A stretch of 53,568 bases of DNA from JBEBGV01 sp040081265 (GCA_040081265.1 JBEBGV010000032.1:1-53568), one strand, 5' to 3'; positions 33,413 through 42,811 are shown, counted from the stretch's first letter. Program-made: numbers and translations. The notes: generated by a model not told the origin, from the letters alone.

Positions 33413-33715
33413 TCACGACTCGTAGTCGATCACTCGCCGATCGACACGCACCTGCTGGATGAACGACGCCAGCGCCTTGTGCGCCGGGTGGTCGGCATAG
33501 GCCTCGTAGGCGGCCCTCGAGTCGAACTCGGTATAGAGCACCACGTCGGCAGACGCGTCGGTGTGGAGCACGTCGATGCCCACCTCGAGGCGATGGAGAC
33601 CATCGAGCATGTTGGCCATCTCCTCGAATCGCTCCTTGATCAACTTGGCGTTGTCGGCGCGGCCGCGTCCATCCGCACTCTCCTGCAGCTTCCACATCAC
33701 GATATGAGTGAACAT
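33413..33715 (-). CDS. Dabb (stress-responsive A/B barrel) family protein
   Basis: A 100-residue dimeric alpha-beta-barrel (Dabb) protein. The signature is visible in MFTHIVMWKLQESADG, LEVGIDVLHTDASADVVLY, EFDSRAAYEAYADHPAHKA and the end VDRRVIDYES. Some Dabb proteins are olivetolic-acid-cyclase-like or haem enzymes, but most are uncharacterised. Its ATG overlaps the stop of the preceding gene by one base (TGATG), placing it at the end of the pyruvate dehydrogenase operon. Confidence 0.92.
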   Translation of the reverse strand: MFTHIVMWKLQESADGRGRADNAKLIKERFEEMANMLDGLHRLEVGIDVLHTDASADVVLYTEFDSRAAYEAYADHPAHKALASFIQQVRVDRRVIDYES

Positions 33716-34533
33716 CAGAACCCCAGCGAATCTATCAAGTCTTCAATCTGCCCCGGGCGGGCAAACTGACGGAAGAGCGTATCGCGTTCCGCCCGCATAT
33801 ACCCGGCTGCGATGTTCAGTTCCCGCCGCGCCAGCGCCTCGTTTCCCTCGGCCTCGGCAATCCGGCTCCGAATCAGATGCACCGCCACGCTGTCGGGATA
33901 GATCCGTTCCAGAACCTCGGTCGCGGCGCGGGCGCGGACGACATCGCCATCGGCGGTCAACTGCTCGGCCGCTCGGCGCGCCAGTTCCGCCGGCAACGCA
34001 CCTGATCGCGCGCGCAGTTCAAAAGTGAACTCTGGCCGCTGACGACGAATCGCATCGCCGCGCTCGGCTGTCACCACGGTCTGGGCCTGGACGACGTAGA
34101 AGTCGGGCGGCAAGCCCGCCGTGTCGAGCCGAACCCGCCAGCGCACGGCGTCGCCGGCCGCGATGCTCAACGTGGGCTCGGGCTGAACCACCCGGCTGCC
34201 ATCAACGGTCTCGAGCCACATCGACTGCTCCAGCTTTCCCGGAGGCGCTGTCCGGCCTCCCCGCAGCACGGCCGCGCGCACGGCGGGCACACCGGCCGCC
34301 GGGAGACGCACGGTGGCGGGCGTCGGGCTCCAGTTGGCGACGCTGACGTCGACGGTCACGACCTCGCCCTCGAAGAAGACGAACTCGGCTGGCGCGGCAG
34401 GGCCATCAGTGTAGGTCTCGCCTGGGTAATCTCCGGCGGTGGTGACCAGCACGAGGGATGTGGGTGCGTCCTGCGCGCGCAGCACGACCCCGGCAACAAC
34501 GGTCAGCGCGAGCAGGAAGTAGCGCGCGCGCAC
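33715..34533 (-). CDS. exported hypothetical protein at the end of the pdh operon
   Basis: Not a family I recognise. The product has 272 residues with a signal peptide (about 1-19, ending LRAQ), a beta-rich central part that resembles an Ig-like or CARDB-type fold (VVTVDVSVANWSPTPATV), and a helical C-terminus with TPR-like character (RARAATEVLERIYPDSVAV). Start GTG 34533 is two bases from the lpd stop; the longer frame overlapping lpd has no signal peptide and is not supported. It would act in the periplasm, which is unexpected for an operon of cytosolic pyruvate dehydrogenase. Confidence 0.75.
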   Translation of the reverse strand: MRARYFLLALTVVAGVVLRAQDAPTSLVLVTTAGDYPGETYTDGPAAPAEFVFFEGEVVTVDVSVANWSPTPATVRLPAAGVPAVRAAVLRGGRTAPPGKLEQSMWLETVDGSRVVQPEPTLSIAAGDAVRWRVRLDTAGLPPDFYVVQAQTVVTAERGDAIRRQRPEFTFELRARSGALPAELARRAAEQLTADGDVVRARAATEVLERIYPDSVAVHLIRSRIAEAEGNEALARRELNIAAGYMRAERDTLFRQFARPGQIEDLIDSLGF

Positions 34534-34535
34534 CG

Positions 34536-35951
34536 CTACTTGCGCTTCGGCTTGAACACGTGCGTGCTCTGACCGAAGAACACCTCCGCACTCTCCATGA
34601 GCGTTTCCGACAAGGTCGGGTGCGCGTGGATGGTGAGCTTCAAGTCCTCGGCCGAGGCCCCCATTTCTATCGCCAGCGTGCCTTCGGCGATCAGTTCCCC
34701 CGCGCCCGAGCCTGCGATACCCACGCCCAGCACTCGCCCGGTCTTCGGCTCGAGCACGAGCTTGGTCAGCCCGTCGGGCCGATCGATGGTGATCGCCCGT
34801 CCCAGTGCGCCCCATGGGAACTTGGCAATCTCGACCTCGCGTCCCTCGGCCTGCGCCTGCGCCTCGGTGAGCCCGGCCCAGGCGATTTCAGGGTCGGTGA
34901 ACACCACGGCGGGAATGGCCAGCGGTTCGAACACGGTCTTGTGGCCGGCAATCGCCTCGACCGCCACCCGTGCCTCGTGCGACGCCTTGTGCGCCAGCAT
35001 TGGCTCCCCCGCCACATCGCCGATCGCGAAGATGTTCGCCTCGCCGGTTCGACGCTGAGGGTCGGTCTCAATGAACCCCTTGGCGTCCACCTTCACTTTC
35101 GTGGTCTCGAGTCCTGGAATCTTCGAGTTCGGCCGCCGTCCGACGGCAACGAGCACGCGGTCAAACACCTGCTCTTTCTCGGTGACGTCGCCCTCGAAGG
35201 TGACGCGAATACCGGCTTTGTCCTCGGCCACCTTCACGACACGGGTGTTGACCATGATCCTGGTGAACAGTTTGTCGAGCCGCTTCTGGAGCACGCTGAC
35301 GAGATCGCGGTCCGCTCCGGGCAGCAGCCCCGGCGTCATCTCGACAACTGAGACCTTGCTCCCCAGCGTGGCGTAGACCGTACCAAGTTCCAGCCCGATG
35401 TACCCGCCGCCGACGACCAGCAGCGACCTGGGAATGTCGGGCAGTTCCAGCGCAGACGTGGAATCGAGCATCCGCGGGCTGTCGATCGACAGGCTCGGGA
35501 TCTTCGTCGGCGACGAACCGGTGGCCAGAATGGCGTGCTCGAACTGGATCTCCGTGTCGCCGCCTGGGCCGACGACGCGCAGCGACGTCGCGCCGGTGAG
35601 CGTTGCGCGGCCCTGCACGAACTTGACCTTGCGCATGCGGGCGACCTGACCGACCCCACCGGTCAGCTTGTCAACGACACCCTGCTTGAAACTGCGCAGG
35701 CGATCGACATCGATGGAAGGAGCTGCAAACGTCACGCCCCAGCTGCTGGCATGCTGCGCTTCGTCAACGACCTTGGCCACGTGCAGCAGCGCCTTCGACG
35801 GAATGCACCCGCGGTAGAGACACACCCCGCCCGGGTTTTTTTCCTCGTCGACCAGCACGACCTGCATGCCCAGATCCGCGGCGTAAAACGCCGCAGCGTA
35901 CCCGCCCGGCCCCGCGCCAAGCACAACCAGTTGAGTGGATTCAGTTGCCAT
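34536..35951 (-). CDS. lpdA: dihydrolipoyl dehydrogenase (E3)
   Basis: FAD-dependent dihydrolipoamide dehydrogenase, 471 residues. It has GAGPGGYAAA (12-21) for FAD, the redox-active pair C44/C49 in GGVCLYRGCIPSKALL, a second NAD-binding GGGYIGLELG, and the C-terminal catalytic HAHPTLSETLME. It reoxidises the lipoyl arm of E2. Its start shares one base with the aceF stop (TGATG), so E3 is translationally coupled to E2. Confidence 0.97.
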   Translation of the reverse strand: MATESTQLVVLGAGPGGYAAAFYAADLGMQVVLVDEEKNPGGVCLYRGCIPSKALLHVAKVVDEAQHASSWGVTFAAPSIDVDRLRSFKQGVVDKLTGGVGQVARMRKVKFVQGRATLTGATSLRVVGPGGDTEIQFEHAILATGSSPTKIPSLSIDSPRMLDSTSALELPDIPRSLLVVGGGYIGLELGTVYATLGSKVSVVEMTPGLLPGADRDLVSVLQKRLDKLFTRIMVNTRVVKVAEDKAGIRVTFEGDVTEKEQVFDRVLVAVGRRPNSKIPGLETTKVKVDAKGFIETDPQRRTGEANIFAIGDVAGEPMLAHKASHEARVAVEAIAGHKTVFEPLAIPAVVFTDPEIAWAGLTEAQAQAEGREVEIAKFPWGALGRAITIDRPDGLTKLVLEPKTGRVLGVGIAGSGAGELIAEGTLAIEMGASAEDLKLTIHAHPTLSETLMESAEVFFGQSTHVFKPKRK

Positions 35952-37300
35952 CAGCCGAGAAGCGAGAGGAGGAACGGCTGCTCGATCGCTTCAACGACCC
36001 AGCGGAGGAATCGCATGCCGTCGGCACCGTCGACGACGCGATGGTCGTACGAGAGCGACAGTGGCAGCAACTGGCGTGGTTCGAACTTGTCGTTCCTCCA
36101 CACCGGCTCGATCACGCCACGCGAGACGCCGAGGATGGCCACTTCAGGCCAGTTCACAATCGGCGTGAAGCCGGTGCCACCGATGCCGCCGAGGTTCGAG
36201 ATGCTGATGCCGCCACCGCTCATCTCGTCGAGCGTCAGCTTCCTGGCGCGGGCTTTCTCCGAGAGCTGATTCAGTTCGACCGCGATCTGGGTGATGTTCT
36301 TCTGATCCGCGTGCTTGATCACGGGAACCAGGAGTCCCCACTCGGTGTCTACGGCGACACCGACGTTGACGTATTTCTTGTAGACGATCTCGCTCGCGGC
36401 CAGATCGATCGAGGCATTGAACTGGGGAAACTGCTTTACCGCAGCCGCCAGCACCTTCACCAGCACCGCCGTGACCGTGAGGTTGCCACCTGCTTTCTGC
36501 ACCTGCGCCTTGAACTTCGTGCGCAGGTCTTCCATCGGCGTGATGTCAGCCTTCTCGAACTGCGTGACGTGCGGAATGCTCGTCCACGCATGAGTGAGAT
36601 GCTCCGTCGTCTTGCGACGGATGTTGTTCATCGCCTGACGCTCGATCTCGCCCCACTTCTGAAAGTCGGGCAACGCCGGACCGGAACCGGCAGCACCCGG
36701 GCCAGCCCGGCCCGTGCCGACACTGGAGGGCACACTGCTCAGGATGCGGCGCGCATGGTCCTTGACGTCGGTCTCGGTAATGCGTCCGTTGGCCCCGCTG
36801 CCCTGTACGTCGTTGATTTCGACGCCGACTTCGCGGGCCAGTCGCCGGACAGAGGGCGCCGCGGGCGCAGGGATGCCGCCAGAAGACGGAACCCTGGTGG
36901 CAGGCGCCTCGGCGCGGATTGCAGGCCGCGGCATGGCCACCACCTTCTGCTCAGGCGCGCGCTCCTCGGGGGCAGCGGCCGGAGGCTCCTCGACCGGAGC
37001 ACGCGCTTCGGCGGGTGGTGCGACGGCGGCGGCCGCCGCGGGGACAGCCGACGGGGTTGCGCTGTCCTGCACGACGAGGACCACCGCACCCACTTTGACC
37101 TTGTCGCCCTTCTTGACCTTGATGTCGGTGACAACGCCAGCCACAGACGAGGGCACCTCGATGGTCGCCTTGTCCGTTTCCAGTTCGAGGACGGCCTGCT
37201 CTTTCGCGATGGTGTCGCCGACCTTCACCAGCACGCGGGCGACGTCACCTTGCGTGACGTTCTCGCCCAGTTCGGGAACTTTGAATTCCGCCAAACGCAC
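35951..37300 (-). CDS. aceF: dihydrolipoyl acetyltransferase (E2) of pyruvate dehydrogenase
   Basis: A 449-residue E2 with one lipoyl domain (1-80, Lys44 in ETDKATIEVPS), an Ala/Pro/Glu-rich linker, a peripheral-subunit-binding domain (about 130-170, PSVRRLAREVGVEINDVQG) and a catalytic acyltransferase domain (about 210-449) with SYDHRVVDGADGM containing the active His and Asp. Many homodimeric-E1 systems have E2 with two or three lipoyl domains; here there is only one. The gene follows aceE with a 30-base gap and overlaps lpdA by one base. Confidence 0.97.
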   Translation of the reverse strand: MRLAEFKVPELGENVTQGDVARVLVKVGDTIAKEQAVLELETDKATIEVPSSVAGVVTDIKVKKGDKVKVGAVVLVVQDSATPSAVPAAAAAVAPPAEARAPVEEPPAAAPEERAPEQKVVAMPRPAIRAEAPATRVPSSGGIPAPAAPSVRRLAREVGVEINDVQGSGANGRITETDVKDHARRILSSVPSSVGTGRAGPGAAGSGPALPDFQKWGEIERQAMNNIRRKTTEHLTHAWTSIPHVTQFEKADITPMEDLRTKFKAQVQKAGGNLTVTAVLVKVLAAAVKQFPQFNASIDLAASEIVYKKYVNVGVAVDTEWGLLVPVIKHADQKNITQIAVELNQLSEKARARKLTLDEMSGGGISISNLGGIGGTGFTPIVNWPEVAILGVSRGVIEPVWRNDKFEPRQLLPLSLSYDHRVVDGADGMRFLRWVVEAIEQPFLLSLLG

Positions 37301-37330
37301 CCTCCAGAGGTGTCTTGCGGGTGAGTGGTG

Positions 37331-40003
37331 CTACGACACGGCCGGGTTGGGCTTCTCGGGATTGATGCCCAGATCCACGATCGCCTTCTGGACGGTAGCG
37401 GCGTCGACCTTGCCGTCCTCCATCAGCGCGCTCAGCGTGGCCGCCGTGATGAACCTTGCGTCTACTTCGAAGAAATCACGCAGCGCGGTTCTGCCCTCAC
37501 TGCGACCAAATCCGTCTGTCCCAAGCGAGGTGAGCCGGCGCGGCATCCAGCGATCGATCGAATCCGGCAGCACCTTGACGTAGTCCGACGCGGCCACGAT
37601 CACCCCGTCAGTGCCTCCCAGGCACTCGGTGACGTACGGCACGCGCGGCGTCTCGGCAGGATGCAGGCGGTTCCAGCGCTCGGCCGCATGGCCGTCGCGG
37701 TACAGCTCCTGATAGCTCGTGACACTCCAGACGTCGGCCGCCACGCCGTACGCCTCGAGCATCTCCTGGGCTTTCAGCGCTTCGTTGAGAATGGCGCCAC
37801 TCCCGAGCAACTGGGCTTTCAGCTTGCCTTTCTTCGCGGCGGGACGGAGCTTGTACAACCCCTTGAGGATACCGTCGCGCGACCCCTCAGGCATCGGCAG
37901 CATCTCGTACTGTTCGTTCATCACGGTCAGGTAGTAGAAGACACTCTCGCCGTTCGTGTACATCCGCCGGATGCCTTCCCGGATGATGACGGCGATCTCG
38001 AAGGCAAAGGTCGGGTCGTACGAAATCAACGTCGGGACGGCGAGCGCCAGCAGGTGGCTGTGCCCGTCCTGGTGCTGGAGGCCTTCGCCCGCCAGCGTCG
38101 TGCGCCCGGCCGTTCCACCCAGGAGGAATCCACGGGTGCGGGTGTCAGCGGCGGCCCAGACGAGGTCTCCGACGCGCTGCATCCCGAACATCGAGTAGTA
38201 GATGAAGAACGGGATGGTGTTGATCCCGTGAGTCGCGTAAGCGCTCCCGGCAGCAATGAACGACGAGAGCGAGCCGGCCTCGTTGATGCCTTCCTCGAGG
38301 ATCTGCCCTTCAGTGGCTTCCTTGTAGTACAGAAGCGTGTCGCGATCGACCGGCTCATACAGCTGGCCGACATGCGAGTAGATGCCGACCTGCCGAAAGA
38401 GCGACTCCATTCCGAAGGTTCGCGCTTCGTCGGGGACGATGGGCACGACCAGTTCGCCGATCTCCGGATCCTTGAGCAGCTTCGAGAGCATCCGCACGAA
38501 CGCCATCGTGGTGGATGCCTTGCGACCTTCGCTCCCCTTGTAGAACTCTTCGAACAACTCTGGCAGCGTGTCGCCCTTGATGGGCTGCACATCCACCTTG
38601 CGGGTCGGGACAAAACCGCCGAGCTTGCTGCGTCGCTCGAGCAGGTACGTCAGTTCGGGGCTGTTGTCGGACGGCCGGTAGAAGGGAGCTTTGGTGATCT
38701 CGTCGTCGCCGATGGGAATGCCGAACCGGGTGCGGAAGGCCCTGAGTTCGTCTTCGTTCAGCTTCTTCTGCTGGTGGGTGATGTTCTTGCCTTCGCCGGC
38801 TTCGCCGATGCCGTAGCCCTTGATGGTGCGGGCCAAAATGACGGTGGGCTGCCCCGTGTGGTCGACGGCGGCCTTGTACGCGGCGTAGACCTTGACCGGG
38901 TCGTGCCCGCCCAGGGTCAGCTTCTTGAGCTGCTCATCTGAGAGGTGCTGGACCATCTCGAGCAGCCGCGGATGGGCGCCCCAGAAATGCTGTCGCACGT
39001 AGGCGCCGCTCTCGACCGCGTACTTCTGGTACTCGCCGTCGACGACTTCGCCCATGCGCTTGATCAACAGCCCGTCGTGATCCTTCTCGAGCAGCGCATC
39101 CCACTCACTGCCCCAGATCACCTTCAGGACATTCCAGCCGGCGCCACGGAAGATCGCTTCGAGCTCCTGGATGATCTGGCCGTTGCCCCGCACCGGACCA
39201 TCAAGGCGCTGCAGGTTGCAGTTGATCACGAAGATCAGGTTGTCGAGCTTTTCGCGTGACGCCAGCGTGATCGCGCCGAGCGACTCTGGCTCGTCGGTCT
39301 CGCCGTCGCCGAGAAACGCCCAGACCTTCGAGTCGGACCGCTTCTTCAGGCCGCGATCCTCGAGGTAGCGCATGAAGCGCGCCTGATAGATCGAGCAAAT
39401 CGGACCAAGGCCCATCGAGACAGTCGGGAATTCCCAGAATTCCGGCATCAGCCACGGATGCGGGTATGACGACAGTCCGCCACCGACCTTCAGTTCGCGC
39501 CGGAAGTTCTCGAGCAGCTCCGGGCTCAACCGGCCTTCGACAAACGCCCTGGCATAGATGCCGGGTGCGGCGTGTCCCTGGAAGAAAATCAAATCGCCGT
39601 CGTGCCCGTCGCCCTTGCCCTTGAAGAAATGGTTGAAGCCGACCTCATAGAGCGTGGCCGCCGAGGCGTAGGTGGAGATGTGACCACCAATGCCCTCTTC
39701 GGCCTTATTGGCTTTGACCACCATCGCCAGGGCGTTCCAGCGCACCAGGCTCTTGATGCGTCGCTCGATCTCGCGGCTGCCCGGAAACGGCGGCTGCTCC
39801 TCGGCGTGGATGGTGTTGATATACGGGGTGTTGGCGGTGAAGGGCTGCTTGACGCCACGCTGGCGCGCATGGGTCGATAAATCGAGGAGGAGGCGGCTGA
39901 CACGCGCCGGACCACCGGACTGCAGAACGTAGTCGAGGGATTCGAGCCATTCCCTAGTCTCAACGGCTTCCAGCTCGGCGTCCTTATGGGCAGTATTGCG
40001 CAT
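37331..40003 (-). CDS. aceE: pyruvate dehydrogenase E1, homodimeric type
   Basis: Thiamine-diphosphate-dependent pyruvate dehydrogenase of the large homodimeric class, 890 residues, normal length. Landmarks include HISTYASAATLYEVGFNHFF with the active-site region, the ThDP motif GDGETDEPESLG...INCNLQ, and QGHAAPGIYARAF. It decarboxylates pyruvate and acetylates E2. First gene of the operon aceE-aceF-lpdA. AAGGGAG lies three bases before its ATG. The upstream gap 40004-40048 is AT-rich for this genome and is shared with the divergent uracil-DNA glycosylase. Confidence 0.97.
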   Translation of the reverse strand: MRNTAHKDAELEAVETREWLESLDYVLQSGGPARVSRLLLDLSTHARQRGVKQPFTANTPYINTIHAEEQPPFPGSREIERRIKSLVRWNALAMVVKANKAEEGIGGHISTYASAATLYEVGFNHFFKGKGDGHDGDLIFFQGHAAPGIYARAFVEGRLSPELLENFRRELKVGGGLSSYPHPWLMPEFWEFPTVSMGLGPICSIYQARFMRYLEDRGLKKRSDSKVWAFLGDGETDEPESLGAITLASREKLDNLIFVINCNLQRLDGPVRGNGQIIQELEAIFRGAGWNVLKVIWGSEWDALLEKDHDGLLIKRMGEVVDGEYQKYAVESGAYVRQHFWGAHPRLLEMVQHLSDEQLKKLTLGGHDPVKVYAAYKAAVDHTGQPTVILARTIKGYGIGEAGEGKNITHQQKKLNEDELRAFRTRFGIPIGDDEITKAPFYRPSDNSPELTYLLERRSKLGGFVPTRKVDVQPIKGDTLPELFEEFYKGSEGRKASTTMAFVRMLSKLLKDPEIGELVVPIVPDEARTFGMESLFRQVGIYSHVGQLYEPVDRDTLLYYKEATEGQILEEGINEAGSLSSFIAAGSAYATHGINTIPFFIYYSMFGMQRVGDLVWAAADTRTRGFLLGGTAGRTTLAGEGLQHQDGHSHLLALAVPTLISYDPTFAFEIAVIIREGIRRMYTNGESVFYYLTVMNEQYEMLPMPEGSRDGILKGLYKLRPAAKKGKLKAQLLGSGAILNEALKAQEMLEAYGVAADVWSVTSYQELYRDGHAAERWNRLHPAETPRVPYVTECLGGTDGVIVAASDYVKVLPDSIDRWMPRRLTSLGTDGFGRSEGRTALRDFFEVDARFITAATLSALMEDGKVDAATVQKAIVDLGINPEKPNPAVS

Positions 40004-40048
40004 GGGCTCCCTTCATAAACATCTATTCTACTATTCGGTAAACTTCTG
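40004..40048. promoter_or_regulatory. AT-rich divergent promoter region (aceE / UDG)
   Basis: A 45-base gap that is clearly richer in A/T than its surroundings. Leftward candidates include TAGAAT (40030-40025); rightward, TAAACT (40039-40044) ends four bases before ATG 40049. No regulator site is recognised. Confidence 0.4.
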
Positions 40049-40816
40049 ATGAAGCCTCTTTCGTCAGACTTTCTCCCACCGGGACCTCCATTCGCTGTGC
40101 GCGACATTCCCGTCGTTTCCGTTTCTCTGGCCGATGTGGCGGCCACCATCGTGTCCTGCACCCGTTGCGAACGGCTCCGCGACTACTGCTCGCGCGTGTC
40201 GCAGGAAAAGAAGCGAGCGCACCGGGACGACCTCTACTGGGGGCGCCCGGTGCCTGGCTTTGGCGATCCTCACGCTCAGGTGCTCCTGGTTGGATTGGCG
40301 CCGGCTGCCCATGGCGCCAATCGGACCGGTCGGGTCTTCACCGGTGACGGCCCCGGAGGATCGGCAGACTTCCTGATGGCGGGCCTCCACAGGACGGGCT
40401 TCGCCAACCAGCCCACCTCGCAGTCACGGGAGGACGGGCTGGAGCTGTCCAACGTCTTCATCTCAATGGCGGTGCGCTGTGCACCGCCGGACAACAAGCC
40501 GCTCCCGGAGGAAATCACACGCTGCCTCGACCACTTCGATGCCGAGACGGCGTGCCTGTCTCAGGTCAGGGTGGTCGTCGGACTCGGCAAGATCGGCTTC
40601 GACGCGTGGCTGAGACTCTGCCGACGTCGCGGCGCACCGGTGTCGCGGCGACCGGTCTTTGGCCACGGCGAGGAAGTCTCATGCGGTCAGACGCAGACGT
40701 TGATTGGCAGCTATCACCCCAGCCGCCAGAACACCAACACGGGCAAGCTCACGCCGCAGATGCTGGATGAGGTGTTGCGACGCGCCCGGAAACTGGCTAG
40801 CGTCGCTCGCCGCTGA
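40049..40816 (+). CDS. family 5 uracil-DNA glycosylase (UDGb)
   Basis: A 255-residue uracil-DNA glycosylase of the Fe-S family 5 type. Cysteines C37, C40 (CTRC), C144 and C159 are suitably placed for a [4Fe-4S] cluster. Motif A is GLAPAAHGANRTGR (82-95) and motif B is GSYHPSRQNTNTG near residue 225. UDGb enzymes remove uracil and some deaminated purines from DNA. The 3' end overlaps the convergent gene at 40797 by 20 bases. Confidence 0.93.
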   Translation: MKPLSSDFLPPGPPFAVRDIPVVSVSLADVAATIVSCTRCERLRDYCSRVSQEKKRAHRDDLYWGRPVPGFGDPHAQVLLVGLAPAAHGANRTGRVFTGDGPGGSADFLMAGLHRTGFANQPTSQSREDGLELSNVFISMAVRCAPPDNKPLPEEITRCLDHFDAETACLSQVRVVVGLGKIGFDAWLRLCRRRGAPVSRRPVFGHGEEVSCGQTQTLIGSYHPSRQNTNTGKLTPQMLDEVLRRARKLASVARR

Positions 40817-41693
40817 CGGGCGCGTTGCGCGTGAGGCCGGCGCCAATCAGGTTCGACCTGAACTCGGGGTACATGGTCGCCGCTCCTCCGCGAAGCGCGA
40901 CCGTCGGCAGGTTGAACTCCGCACCGTATTCCTTCAGAAACGGATTCTCGCCCGGCAGGAAATGAGGAACGGCGCCGCGGGGCTGGTCGGCAATCTCCAC
41001 GACAGAGCCGCAGGGATAGAGCAGCTGCTGCGCTTGAAGCGGGCGCGGATTACGCCGCATGTTGGTCGTCTTGAACAGCGGCTCCGTGAGATAGACCGGG
41101 TCGTCGGTGTAGGTCACGTAGTTCAGCACATCGTCGTGCAGGGTGAAGTACTCGGTGAGACGGGTGCGATCGCTCTGTGGCAGACCGTTCCGGCGATGCC
41201 ACATCTGCTTGATGTGGGTGGTCGTCACGACCAGCGTGTCGTTCACCCAGCGCCCGGTCGAGAACCCCATCCAGGTGTGCTCGGCGTACTCGGACGGCTG
41301 CGGCCGTCCGTCCATCCAGATCACACGTCGCTGCTGGAAATTGCTGATATCGACGTGGAGGGCGACGACCTGCTGCGTCTGAGGATCGCGCTCGTCCCAG
41401 ATGCGCATGTTGAGCGGGCCGCGCATGATGTACGGAGCCGCGTGGGCTCGACATTGATGTTCGGGTACGGTGAGCCGCGATGCGTCCCAGGCGTCAGCGA
41501 ATGCGCGCGCCGCGTCATTGATTGGAAGCCCGAGATAGTCACCCACCGCCGGCCCCGGGTTTCGCTCGGGTTGATCCTCGTGGAAAATGCCATTGAAGCT
41601 GCCGGTGATATCGACCTGCGCCTGCGCCGGAGCTGCCAGGGCCAACAGGGCAAGTCCGCATCCAGCGAGTGTCGTTCTCAGAGACATTCCCAT
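40797..41693 (-). CDS. exported hypothetical protein paired with an MBL-fold gene
   Basis: Function not recognised. The product has 298 residues with a cleavable signal peptide (about 1-26, ending APAQAQ). The mature part has few Cys, is rich in Arg/Asn/Trp, and contains distinctive blocks such as GSFNGIFHEDQPERNPG, MRIWDERDP and YTDDPVYLTEPLF. Similar Trp/Pro-rich exported proteins occur in Acidobacteriota and Proteobacteria without a known role. ATG 41693 is the likely start (GGAGAGG upstream). It lies 35 bases behind the MBL-fold gene, so the two exported proteins are probably co-transcribed. It overlaps the convergent UDG gene by 20 bases. Confidence 0.78.
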   Translation of the reverse strand: MGMSLRTTLAGCGLALLALAAPAQAQVDITGSFNGIFHEDQPERNPGPAVGDYLGLPINDAARAFADAWDASRLTVPEHQCRAHAAPYIMRGPLNMRIWDERDPQTQQVVALHVDISNFQQRRVIWMDGRPQPSEYAEHTWMGFSTGRWVNDTLVVTTTHIKQMWHRRNGLPQSDRTRLTEYFTLHDDVLNYVTYTDDPVYLTEPLFKTTNMRRNPRPLQAQQLLYPCGSVVEIADQPRGAVPHFLPGENPFLKEYGAEFNLPTVALRGGAATMYPEFRSNLIGAGLTRNAPVSGERR

Positions 41694-41728
41694 GGGCCTC
41701 TCCAGGCTGCCGCAAGAGGGCGTCCGCA

Positions 41729-42730
41729 TCAGCGGACCCTCGCCGGGGCCGGAGCCAGGCTCCGGTACACCGACTCGACAAACGCCGCCGTCGTCACCAC
41801 CGTTCCGGGTGTCCCGTAGAGAGGCTCCCAGTCGAGGGCAGGTCGGGCTGCAACCACCTGCTCGAGCGTCATGCCCTTCTTCTGCATGGCCTGCACGCGA
41901 TCACGCACGATGGTCACCATGTCGCGGTACTCGACCACGTCGAACTCGTCGCTGATGCGCCCGTGGCCGGGGACCACCCGCGTCCCGCCCTCGGTGAACT
42001 GTTCGGAGATGGCGAGGTCGATGATGCGGTTGAGTCCCTCGATCACGCCGCTGACGTTGCCCTTTCGCGCGAGGTCGATCTGCGGGAACCTCGTCGTCGA
42101 GTAGATGTCGCCGGTGGCGATCACGTCTGAACTGCGGAAGAACACGAGGATGTCGCCGTCGGTGTGGGCATTGGGCTCGAAGACCAGCTGAATGCCTTCG
42201 CCGTTGAAGTACATCATCTTCTCGGCCTGAAAGAACGTCTCAGTCGGCCAGCCCGCAAACGGTACGGCAGGCTGTCCACCCGTCGGGGCACTGAGCGCAT
42301 TCAAGGTGTTCTCGTGCGCCACGATGAAGGCCGACCGGACGGTTCCTTCCACGGCCCCCGCGCCCACCTGTCCGGCAAAGTTCCCCGCGACCAGCTGTGA
42401 GCCGGCGGCCGAGACCTTGACGTTGCCACCGACGCTGTCAGGGTGGGCGTGGGTGTTGACGATGTAGCGGATTGGCGCGTTGCCGGCGAGGCGACGCACG
42501 GCAGCCACCAGCGAATCTGCCAGCGCATCGCTCAACGTGTCGACAACGAGCACCCCCTGCGGCCCCACCTGCACGACGCTGTTCCCGGCAGGGGTGGCGA
42601 CAAGTGATACCTGGCCATGCACGGGCAGGGTCTCGAGGGCGCCCTGCGGTCCCTGCGCCGCAAGCGTGGCAAGGGCGGTGAGGGCGGTGCCGGCGGTCCA
42701 CGCCATGGTCCGTGCGAATCGAAAGCGCAT
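41729..42730 (-). CDS. exported MBL-fold metallo-hydrolase
   Basis: A 333-residue metallo-beta-lactamase-fold protein with a signal peptide (about 1-26, ending LAAQ). The metal motif is HAHPDSVGG (H94, H96, D98 with Ser99), a variant in which the last His of HxHxDH is Ser, followed later by the FEPNAHTDGDILVF block and a final VPGHGRI. This group resembles SoxH-like and quinoprotein-associated hydrolases. ATG 42730 is preferred over upstream starts because it has GGAG seven bases upstream and gives a clean signal peptide. The partner gene at 40797 follows. Confidence 0.87.
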   Translation of the reverse strand: MRFRFARTMAWTAGTALTALATLAAQGPQGALETLPVHGQVSLVATPAGNSVVQVGPQGVLVVDTLSDALADSLVAAVRRLAGNAPIRYIVNTHAHPDSVGGNVKVSAAGSQLVAGNFAGQVGAGAVEGTVRSAFIVAHENTLNALSAPTGGQPAVPFAGWPTETFFQAEKMMYFNGEGIQLVFEPNAHTDGDILVFFRSSDVIATGDIYSTTRFPQIDLARKGNVSGVIEGLNRIIDLAISEQFTEGGTRVVPGHGRISDEFDVVEYRDMVTIVRDRVQAMQKKGMTLEQVVAARPALDWEPLYGTPGTVVTTAAFVESVYRSLAPAPARVR

Positions 42731-42811
42731 CCAGAGGCTCCAGACACCGAAGGGAAAACGAGGCGCCGAGTCCCGCGGCGCAGGCATTGTTGTGTACTCT
42801 GGATCCAATAA

